Shown in pieces: positions 57,389 through 64,000 of a DNA stretch of 64,000 nucleotides. Below the pieces are notes generated by a model. It saw only the letters and a list, made by a program, of their open reading frames with translations, searched no databases and was not told the origin of the DNA. Origin of the DNA: Vibrio gallaecicus (GTDB lineage: Bacteria > Pseudomonadota > Gammaproteobacteria > Enterobacterales > Vibrionaceae); assembly GCF_024347495.1 (NCBI RefSeq), contig NZ_AP025491.1, positions 1,116,001 through 1,180,000 of the forward strand, given 5' to 3'. Both the position numbers and the translations under genes were made by a program. Every line of letters begins with the position of its first letter. Position 1 is the stretch's first letter.

Positions 57389-58519
57389 TTATTTGTCTGA
57401 AACTGGCTGTTGCTCTCGCACAGGCATACCATTACGCACTCGTTGCAGCCCTTGTGTAATCACTACATCGTCTGGAGTTAAACCAGAAGCAATAACTCCA
57501 CCTTCGACTTGATGACCCATTTCAATATTGCGGCGTTCAGCTATTAACCCAGACTTGCCTTCAATAACCACCATCACAAAATTACCCTCTAAGTCCGTTT
57601 GAACGGCCCTGCGCGGTACAGTCATCGCTTCAATTGGTTGCTTGTCACGTAAGTTCACACGAACGTGTTGCCCAGGTAGAAGCTGCTGATTAGGGTTTTC
57701 TGTAATTGCACGCATTGCTAATGTGCCAGTATTCAGGTCAATTCGGTTTCCTAAAAAATCTAGTTGTCCTAAGTGTTCGTATGCTGACCCATTTTCTAAG
57801 ATGATCTCAACTTCAACTCCACTCGACTCGGAAGAGCCATCACCTTCGATCTGATCTAGTCCTAGATTCAGGCGTTCACGCTCGCTGATACTAAATGAAG
57901 CATGGATGGGGTCTAAGCTTACCAGCGTGGTTAATGCGCCAGAAGAAGGAGAAAGTAAATCACCTTGACTTACTTTAGTGTCGCTAATTCGACCTGAGAA
58001 CGGTGCAATAATTTTGGTATGAGAAAGGTTAACATTTGCCAAATTTAGCTGTGCTTGACTAGATTCAAGTTGAGCCTGAGCTCCAAGCAATCCGGCAGTT
58101 AATGAATCAAATTCAGACTGAGAAATACTTCCTTTCGGTAGCAAGTTCTCACCTCGTTTGTAATCCAACTCAGCTTTCTTTAGTGAAGCTTTAGCTTGAG
58201 CTACAGATGCTTTCGCACTCGCGACTTGAGCTTCAAATGATGAAGGTTCAATCGTATAAAGTAACTGCCCTTTTTCTACCATTTGACCTTCGTTGAAATG
58301 GCGACCTTGCAGATACCCTGAGACTTGGGCTGTAATTGCTGTATCTTCAACCGCTTCAATACGCCCAACATAAGATTTGCTTTGTTGGTGAGAAATAACA
58401 TTAACATCTTGCGTAACCACTAGGGGTAAAGGCGCTTGCTTATTTTGTGTGGAGTTGTCTCCACAACCAGCAAGAATCAACGAGCTTGCAATGACGGTGA
58501 ATAGAATCTTTTTACGCAT
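57389..58519 (-). CDS. RND efflux periplasmic adaptor (AcrA-type lipoprotein)
   Basis: 376 residues. Lipoprotein signal: SSLILAGCGDNS, with Cys19 as lipidation site. Barrel-sandwich/lipoyl parts (YVGRIEAVEDTAITAQVSGY and NLSHTKIIAPFSGRI) flank an alpha-hairpin at about 95-150; a beta-barrel and membrane-proximal domain follow. It is the first gene of a two-gene operon with the pump. No divergent TetR regulator lies upstream. Confidence 0.94.
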   Translation of the reverse strand: MRKKILFTVIASSLILAGCGDNSTQNKQAPLPLVVTQDVNVISHQQSKSYVGRIEAVEDTAITAQVSGYLQGRHFNEGQMVEKGQLLYTIEPSSFEAQVASAKASVAQAKASLKKAELDYKRGENLLPKGSISQSEFDSLTAGLLGAQAQLESSQAQLNLANVNLSHTKIIAPFSGRISDTKVSQGDLLSPSSGALTTLVSLDPIHASFSISERERLNLGLDQIEGDGSSESSGVEVEIILENGSAYEHLGQLDFLGNRIDLNTGTLAMRAITENPNQQLLPGQHVRVNLRDKQPIEAMTVPRRAVQTDLEGNFVMVVIEGKSGLIAERRNIEMGHQVEGGVIASGLTPDDVVITQGLQRVRNGMPVREQQPVSDK

Positions 58520-58750
58520 ATGAATACCGATAAAAATAAGGAACAGGAATAATTACTTAATTTAATTAACGTGTTGCGTATAAATGTCCGAGTAATATCA
58601 GAAATCACATTTTAAAGTGTTTCTAACTATTAACAAAGATGAATAATAACAAGGCAGTTACCGCCAATTAACTAACGTAATCATTTTCCTTAAGGTATGA
58701 TTGAATATGCAGCTAACAAATAATTTAAATTCAGTATTGAGGAAACACCG

Positions 58751-59194
58751 ATGATTTCTAAATGGGCTAAGCGATTTTACCAGATGGCCGAGCTTGTAGG
58801 CTCATGGAGTAAAGACCCATCTACTCAGGTTGGTGCCGTAATCACTAAGCATAACCGTATTGTGTCAGTCGGCTTCAACGGCTACCCACACGGTGTATCA
58901 GACAGTGCGGATACTGATGATCGTGAAATGAAATATTTAAAAACACTTCACGCTGAAGAAAATGCGATCCTTTTTGCTAAACGAGATTTAGACAGCTGTG
59001 AAATCTGGGTTACTCATTTCCCTTGCCCAAATTGCGCCGCAAAGATCATTCAAACGGGCATATCTGCCGTACATTGCCCAGAGCAGAGTGAAGATTTCTT
59101 ATCTCGCTGGGGGGATAAGATTAAAGTCAGCCAAGATATGTTTGAACAAGCAGGTGTGACTGTTGATTGGCTACCTTTAAACGAACTAGATTAA
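58751..59194 (+). CDS. comEB: dCMP/CMP deaminase family protein
   Basis: 147 residues. Zinc site: HAEENAI and PCPNCAAKI, with catalytic Glu in the first. STQVGAVITKHNRIVSVGFN is the start of the deoxycytidylate deaminase fold. It probably converts dCMP to dUMP. GAGG lies 7 bases before the ATG. Monocistronic, convergent with the MscS gene behind a strong terminator. Confidence 0.92.
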   Translation: MISKWAKRFYQMAELVGSWSKDPSTQVGAVITKHNRIVSVGFNGYPHGVSDSADTDDREMKYLKTLHAEENAILFAKRDLDSCEIWVTHFPCPNCAAKIIQTGISAVHCPEQSEDFLSRWGDKIKVSQDMFEQAGVTVDWLPLNELD

Positions 59195-59251
59195 TTCGAT
59201 TGGAGTAATCGCTTCTCTACTTCGCCATGACGAATAACGAAAGTAAACAAA

Positions 59252-59292
59252 AGAAAAAGCCGAGCATTGAAATTCCAATGCTCGGCTTTTTT
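59252..59292. terminator. Bidirectional terminator between the dCMP deaminase and MscS genes
   Basis: A 16-bp stem, AAAAAGCCGAGCATTG with its complement, and a six-base loop, flanked by A and T runs. Confidence 0.9.
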
Positions 59293-59300
59293 ATAATCTT

Positions 59301-60149
59301 TTATCCGTTTTCTTTCTCAGGGAATGCCAAAGAATAGGCTTCCATAAAGTCTTTGCGGATATCTTGCTCTAAGTGAGAGGCCTGCTCCGTGGGACAGAAA
59401 ATCATGAAATGCATAACCTGCTCGCCCGTTGCACCACTGGTAATATGAATATGCGGCTCTGAACCAGGTAGATCAACGCCAGCATGTCTTTCAATAACAC
59501 TGTTATAACGCCGTGCAACCTCGATGAACTCTTCACTGTGAGCTTCAATTTTTTCAATCAAATCTGGAATCATCGGATAAAGGTTTACAAAATTATTCAC
59601 CACAATAGAAAAGTCATGGTAAACATAGCGCTTCATGAAGTTAAGGTTCTTTACTGGGTAAGTAAAAAACATACTATTAGGTAAGGTCGCTGTTTTACCT
59701 GTGAAATGATATTGCCCGTGGTAAAGGTCTATTTCCTGAATAACCGTTGCCATTAGGTTGTGTTCAATCACTTCACCGCTGATTTTCCCTACTTCAATCC
59801 AATCACCAATACGAAATGAGCGAGAACTTGCACGTTGAATTGAGCCTGTAAAACACAAGATAATCTCTTTAGAAGCGACAACAATGGCAACAGCAATCGC
59901 AGTAACAGATAGAGCAAACTCGCTAATTTCTGACTTCCATAACACGAATAAGGTCACAACAATAATGGCAAACGTACCGTTTTTGGTTCGTGACATCCAA
60001 TTGCGCTGCTCTTCAGATAAGAACGCTACGTCTCCTCGGATTTTAGACAAGGTGACTCTTCGCACTATCAAAATTAAGACAATAATAAGCGCACTAAAAA
60101 TAAACTTATGAGCGAGTAAGAAATCAATCACTTGCCACAACTTTTCCAT
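59301..60149 (-). CDS. Small MscS-type mechanosensitive channel
   Basis: 282 residues from the ATG at 60149, which follows GGAG. Three hydrophobic segments (about 13-32, 53-70, 75-100), then the MscS beta domain: SRSFRIGDWIEVGKISGEVI. The pore helix is followed by a short cytoplasmic domain (GATGEQVMHFMIFCPTEQAS). It relieves turgor on hypo-osmotic shock. The TM3 sequence AVAIVVASKEIILCFTGS lacks the classic Gly/Ala pattern, so gating may differ. Confidence 0.88.
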   Translation of the reverse strand: MEKLWQVIDFLLAHKFIFSALIIVLILIVRRVTLSKIRGDVAFLSEEQRNWMSRTKNGTFAIIVVTLFVLWKSEISEFALSVTAIAVAIVVASKEIILCFTGSIQRASSRSFRIGDWIEVGKISGEVIEHNLMATVIQEIDLYHGQYHFTGKTATLPNSMFFTYPVKNLNFMKRYVYHDFSIVVNNFVNLYPMIPDLIEKIEAHSEEFIEVARRYNSVIERHAGVDLPGSEPHIHITSGATGEQVMHFMIFCPTEQASHLEQDIRKDFMEAYSLAFPEKENG

Positions 60150-60281
60150 TATTAACTCCATTTGGCTCTACGACGCAGTGACACATTAAAAAAGCGCTCA
60201 AGAAAGAAGCGCCTATTTGGTAATGACACAGGTTTTTAATGACACCGTTTATTCATGACAAAAATAGCTATGCCAAGGCTA

Positions 60282-60749
60282 TCATTTTATCTTTGCAGAC
60301 GTAATAAATTGCCCAAAAGTTTCACACCAAATCACAACCGTATTGTACGCATTAAGATCTAGATCTTCAGGTAAGCCAACCATAAAGCGATCAAACGTTT
60401 TCACCTCTCCAACTTGAAGCATTTCTTGCTTGCTGTCATTAAAAGCCTGTTCTGTTTCTATGAAGACTGGAGATAGATAGAGCCTATAGTCAGGTCCTGG
60501 AGCCAGTTCACCTTCAAAGGCAATAGCATTGTCACTAATAGAGACGACCCCCTCACCCCAATGTAGAAAATCACTGTCTTGCCTATCTTTGCTGAACTCT
60601 CCAGTGTAGATAGCATGCTGACTAATACTTTGAACTGAATCCGAAGACGGAGAGTCTGGTTCGATTAAGATTGGCAAAGCATAAACACCTAGCCCAAAAC
60701 CAAAAGCACCCACAGCTAAGTGGGTGCAAAGTAAAAATAACTTTTTCAT
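60282..60749 (-). CDS. DM13-domain exported protein
   Basis: 155 residues; an N-terminal helix (about 4-27) serves as a signal or anchor. Residues about 45-155 are a DM13 domain: HWGEGVVSISDNAIAFEG, GPDYRLYLSP and YNTVVIWCETFGQFITSAKI. DM13 domains are found in extracytoplasmic proteins and are suspected to be redox-active through the conserved Cys (IWCE). Monocistronic. Confidence 0.82.
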   Translation of the reverse strand: MKKLFLLCTHLAVGAFGFGLGVYALPILIEPDSPSSDSVQSISQHAIYTGEFSKDRQDSDFLHWGEGVVSISDNAIAFEGELAPGPDYRLYLSPVFIETEQAFNDSKQEMLQVGEVKTFDRFMVGLPEDLDLNAYNTVVIWCETFGQFITSAKIK

Positions 60750-60887
60750 CGCTTACTCCCTTAATGCTTTTATTCAGTATTATTGATTCCTGAAAAAAAT
60801 TCAAAAGGGAAAGCGTTTTATATCAATTAATTATCGATACGTAATGACTTACCATATCTAAATATTATGATTTATGGCTGTCAGTTT

Positions 60888-62138
60888 TTATGAATGCTTA
60901 CTCGAATGTGGTTGATAGCTCAAAGCAGTTTTTTGCGATAAAGCGACGATAACTTTTACAGCTTGTTCCATACCTTGAATAGTGATGAACTCATGGATGC
61001 CATGGAAGTTGTAACCGCCAGTAAATATATTCGGGCAAGGTAACCCCATAAAAGATAAGCGCGCTCCGTCTGTACCACCACGAATTGGTTTAATCATAGG
61101 TTCTACATCGCACTCAACCATCGCTTGTTTGGCAAGGTCAATAATATGTTGATGCGGTTCAACCATTTCTTTCATGTTGTAGTAGCTGTCTGATAACACC
61201 AACTCAACTCGACCTTTTTCTAACCGAGCATTCAGTTCATCAACTTTGTTTTGCATGAATGCTTTGCGCGCCTCTACACCTTCTCGTTCAAAATCACGAA
61301 TAATATAACCAAGTTCAGATCGTGCTACGCCCATTTCTGCTGATTTGAGGTGATAAAAGCCTTCATAGCCTTCAGTACACTCAGGCGTTTCTTCAGCTGG
61401 CATCATTAATTGAAATTGAGCCGCAATGTTCATGGAGTTAACCATTTTATCTTTTGCAGTCCCTGGGTGAACATTCACTCCATGGCAAATCACATCAGCA
61501 CTGGTCGCATTAAAGTTTTCAAATTCCAACTCGCCTACTGGTCCACCATCAATCGTGTAAGCCCACTCTGCACCAAACTTTTCAACATCGAATAAGTTAG
61601 CACCGCGCCCTATTTCTTCATCCGGAGTAAAACCAATGCAGATATCACCATGTTTGAGTTCAGGATGAGCGATCAGGTATGCAACAGCAGAAAGGATTTC
61701 AGCGATACCAGCTTTATTATCAGCGCCTAGCAAGGTTGTACCATCTGTAGTGATCAAGTCATGACCATGCAATGTGTTAAGATCTGGATATTGTTCAGGA
61801 GTGAGCTTTTCACCGCTCGAACCAAGAAGGATATCTCCTCCTTGATAGTCTTTAATGACTTGTGGTGACACATTTTTACCAGATGCATCCGGCGCGGTAT
61901 CCATATGAGCAACAAAGCCGATTGCAGGTACTGGGTAATCAACATTAGAAGGCAAGAAAGCCATCAGATATCCGTTAGCATCTAGAGATACATTCGATAA
62001 ACCTAGAGTTTCTAACTCTATTTTAAGCGCATCTGCAAAGACCAATTGTCCAGAAGAACTCGGGCAATGTGGATTAGATGGGTCCGATTTAGTATCAAAA
62101 GTAACGTAGCGAAGGAAACGTTCAACAAGATTGTCCAT
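60888..62138 (-). CDS. pepT: Peptidase T (tripeptidase)
   Basis: 416 residues from the ATG at 62138; GTGAGAT lies upstream. Zinc ligands and catalytic residues: [29 protein letters not shown] and the C-terminal NFHGIHEF. An M20 aminotripeptidase that releases N-terminal residues from tripeptides in the cytoplasm. Monocistronic. Confidence 0.95.
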   Translation of the reverse strand: MDNLVERFLRYVTFDTKSDPSNPHCPSSSGQLVFADALKIELETLGLSNVSLDANGYLMAFLPSNVDYPVPAIGFVAHMDTAPDASGKNVSPQVIKDYQGGDILLGSSGEKLTPEQYPDLNTLHGHDLITTDGTTLLGADNKAGIAEILSAVAYLIAHPELKHGDICIGFTPDEEIGRGANLFDVEKFGAEWAYTIDGGPVGELEFENFNATSADVICHGVNVHPGTAKDKMVNSMNIAAQFQLMMPAEETPECTEGYEGFYHLKSAEMGVARSELGYIIRDFEREGVEARKAFMQNKVDELNARLEKGRVELVLSDSYYNMKEMVEPHQHIIDLAKQAMVECDVEPMIKPIRGGTDGARLSFMGLPCPNIFTGGYNFHGIHEFITIQGMEQAVKVIVALSQKTALSYQPHSSKHS

Positions 62139-62455
62139 GATTAATCTCACTTTGGAATATAGAAAGAACATTCACTGGTTATTAATTTTAGTTATGTGCC
62201 ACCAGCAAAAAGAAAATTTATCTTACGCCCCTAAAACCTTAAGTTTTTGCTCTAAATCAGTTTTTTACTGATTCCCTCGAGATACCTATACTCAATGAAG
62301 AGGTGAACGTCAGCAATACAGCAACAGACGAATAAATCAGGATGATCATGACAATATCTACGCCCTCTATCTCAGCCTAAAAAAAACACAAAGTGGATGA
62401 TGATCACATTTTTCAACTCCTGCATGATTCGTATACCGTTACATGAGGGTTCGTT
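62139..62455. other. Intergenic region upstream of pepT
   Basis: About 0.3 kb non-coding. It holds the pepT promoter and the promoter of the small gene at 62456. I see no clear operator; FNR control of pepT is known in enterics but no TTGAT-N4-ATCAA site is evident. Confidence 0.45.
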
Positions 62456-62608
62456 ATGACTATCAATAAATACTATGTTTTAGTTCCTCAACATTCTGAG
62501 GATTCGGTTCAACTAACCGATACTGATACAGATAAAGAGATCCAACGCCAAGAAGCTTTGAAGCAGGCACAAATCCAAGGTGGGTTTGACTCTTCAAACG
62601 ATGCTTAA
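62456..62608 (+). CDS. Small acidic protein of 50 residues
   Basis: MTINKYYVLVPQHSEDSVQL at the start, then a polar Asp/Gln-rich region ending GGFDSSNDA. GAGGGTT stands 6-7 bases upstream of the ATG. Codon use is like that of its neighbours, and it is followed by a GC-containing hairpin. No signal, helix or domain is recognisable; I do not know the family. Likely a real vibrio small protein. Confidence 0.55.
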   Translation: MTINKYYVLVPQHSEDSVQLTDTDTDKEIQRQEALKQAQIQGGFDSSNDA

Positions 62609-62951
62609 TATTTCAAGCACGTCAGCGTAAATAAGTCTTAAACCCTCTCATAGCATGATGCGATGAGAGGGTTACTTCCCTCTCCTTAGTCACTAACGTC
62701 CAACCCCCTCTTAATCACTACTATCCAACTTATCCTTAAAATTCGTGAACTTTCTTAGCCATTCTACCGCTTGGCTTTAGGCGATTTTTATTTACCAAAT
62801 ACCTAATAAATACTTAAACCATTTAATATTTCGTACCCTGCCTTTGTTTTTTGTGTTAATTATTTGTATATGCATTTTTAATCCTCCAGTTCACTTATCT
62901 GTAAGATTTGAACCAATGCTGGGGGTATATCGTTTATGGGAACCAAATAGA
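62609..62951. other. Intergenic region between the small gene and tas
   Basis: An 11-bp stem, AACCCTCTCAT/ATGAGAGGGTT, at 62641-62673 may end the small transcript, though only pyrimidines rather than a T run follow. The rest is AT-rich and holds the tas promoter. Confidence 0.45.
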
Positions 62952-64000
62952 ATGGATTATTCACCACTAGGAAGCAGCCAACTCTCTGTATCTCGCATTT
63001 GCCTAGGCAGCATGACGTGGGGTCTTCAAAATACCCAGAAAGAAGCGGATCAGCAGATAGAGTTTGCTTTAAGCCAAGGCATCAACTTTATTGATACCGC
63101 CGAAATGTATGCAGTTCCACCATCGCCCGACACTTATGGTAAAACCGAAGCCATTATTGGCGATTGGCTTTCAAGAAACCCTCAGCGAAGAAGTGAAGTC
63201 ATTATTGCATCTAAGATTGCAGGTCCTGGTCTTCCTTGGGTAAGAAATGGTGGACCAATTACAGGCGAAGCGGTAATCGCAGCTGTGGATGCTTCTTTAA
63301 AGCGATTACAAACCGATTACATCGATTTATATCAACTTCACTGGCCAAATCGAACGACCCCACATTTTGGTAAGCATACTCCAAATCACATCGCATTTTC
63401 TGACATAGACCGACACGCACATGAAGCTCAAATGCTAGAGATCCTTCAAGCACTTTCGGCTTGTATGAAAGCAGGAAAAATCCGTCACTGTGGCTTATCA
63501 GATGATTCTACTTGGGGCATTAATACGTATCTGAAACTCAGCGATAAACACGACTTGCCACGTATGGTGTCTATACAAAATGAATTCAGTCTATTACATA
63601 CTAAAGATTGGCCGTACCTAATTGAGAACTGTGTCCATGAAGACATAGCCTATCTTCCTTGGTCTCCTTTAGCTGCGGGCATGCTAAGTGGTAAATATAT
63701 TGATGGGGCACGACCAGAAGGAAGCCGATGGACATTTATGCAGCGGAAAGGGATTTTCAGAGATACCGAAGCGGCAAATGAAGCAGCGAAAGGCTATGTT
63801 GAAGTCGCGAAAGCCCATGGCTTTACCCCAAGCCAATTAGCGCTTGCGTGGTGTAACCAAATCGACGGTGTGACTTCTACAATCATAGGTGCAACAACGA
63901 TGGATCAACTACGTGAGAATATTGCGGCATTCAGTAAGCCTTTATCGGAAGAGATACTCACAGATATCAACACAGTGTTTAAGCGCTACCCTGTGCCATA
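62952..64000 (+). CDS. tas: Tas-like NADP(H)-dependent aldo-keto reductase (stop codon cut off)
   Basis: 349 codons are visible and the window ends after TA, so only the last base of the stop is missing. MDYSPLGSSQLSVSRICLGS starts the AKR barrel; the catalytic Asp/Tyr are in INFIDTAEMYAV, the Lys in VIIASKIAG and the His in YQLHWPNRT. WSPLAAGMLSGKY and SQLALAWCNQ complete the cofactor region. E. coli Tas is the closest family I recognise. The physiological substrate is unknown. Confidence 0.92.
   Translation, partial: MDYSPLGSSQLSVSRICLGSMTWGLQNTQKEADQQIEFALSQGINFIDTAEMYAVPPSPDTYGKTEAIIGDWLSRNPQRRSEVIIASKIAGPGLPWVRNGGPITGEAVIAAVDASLKRLQTDYIDLYQLHWPNRTTPHFGKHTPNHIAFSDIDRHAHEAQMLEILQALSACMKAGKIRHCGLSDDSTWGINTYLKLSDKHDLPRMVSIQNEFSLLHTKDWPYLIENCVHEDIAYLPWSPLAAGMLSGKYIDGARPEGSRWTFMQRKGIFRDTEAANEAAKGYVEVAKAHGFTPSQLALAWCNQIDGVTSTIIGATTMDQLRENIAAFSKPLSEEILTDINTVFKRYPVP

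Overview
The window looks like part of a Vibrio-type marine gammaproteobacterial chromosome. It is AT-rich and dense in vibrio-like genes: a DeaD helicase divergent from RNase II, a stand-alone acetate kinase, an NspS/MbaA-type polyamine/c-di-GMP pair and a Tas aldo-keto reductase. deaD, rnb and an ackA paralogue sit on the second chromosome in vibrios I recall, so chromosome 2 is likely, but this is inference. I saw no tRNA, rRNA, insertion sequence, prophage or CRISPR array.

Layout: 0-8 kb is regulatory and signalling (LuxR-type and LysR regulators, a PotD-like sensor protein with a GGDEF/EAL protein, and a CheC-like response regulator with a PAS protein). 8-23 kb is a branched-chain amino-acid/acyl-CoA catabolic block: EtfA/EtfB, ETF-ubiquinone oxidoreductase, an SDR/acyl-CoA dehydrogenase/thiolase operon of isoleucine/valine type, and a divergent leucine (liu) operon. 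The acyl-CoA dehydrogenases pass electrons to ETF and then to quinone through ETF-QO. The liu operon lacks the biotin-carrying carboxylase subunit liuD, and LiuC runs straight into LiuE with a 4-bp overlap.

23-32 kb is the most striking part. A four-gene operon encodes two di-heme cytochrome c peroxidase-like proteins, a Tat-exported Rieske subunit and an arsenite-oxidase-like molybdopterin subunit. This is the gene content of dissimilatory iodate reductase (IdrP1, IdrP2, IdrB, IdrA), here in the order P-P-B-A. A pseudoazurin gene converges on it, and a HEAT-repeat protein gene with a DCC-family thiol protein gene diverges from it.

32-46 kb holds a DMT transporter, two overlapping membrane-associated GTPases, a VOC protein, a cytochrome b561/cytochrome c' pair divergent around a perfect 48-bp palindrome, an MFS transporter, an enoyl-CoA hydratase with a divergent LysR regulator, and a BenE transporter with a divergent XRE-cupin regulator flanking twin palindromic operators. 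46-64 kb holds deaD, rnb, an AraC regulator, a PstS-like protein behind a Pho-box-like promoter, a MaoC hydratase, an RND efflux pair, dCMP deaminase, a small MscS channel, a DM13 protein, pepT, a 50-residue protein and tas, which is cut inside its stop codon by the window end.

A recurring feature is short tandem duplication (units of 7, 9, 15, 16 and 18 bp). These lie in intergenic spaces and inside catabolic genes, where they make Ser/Gln- or Gly-rich inserts and tails.
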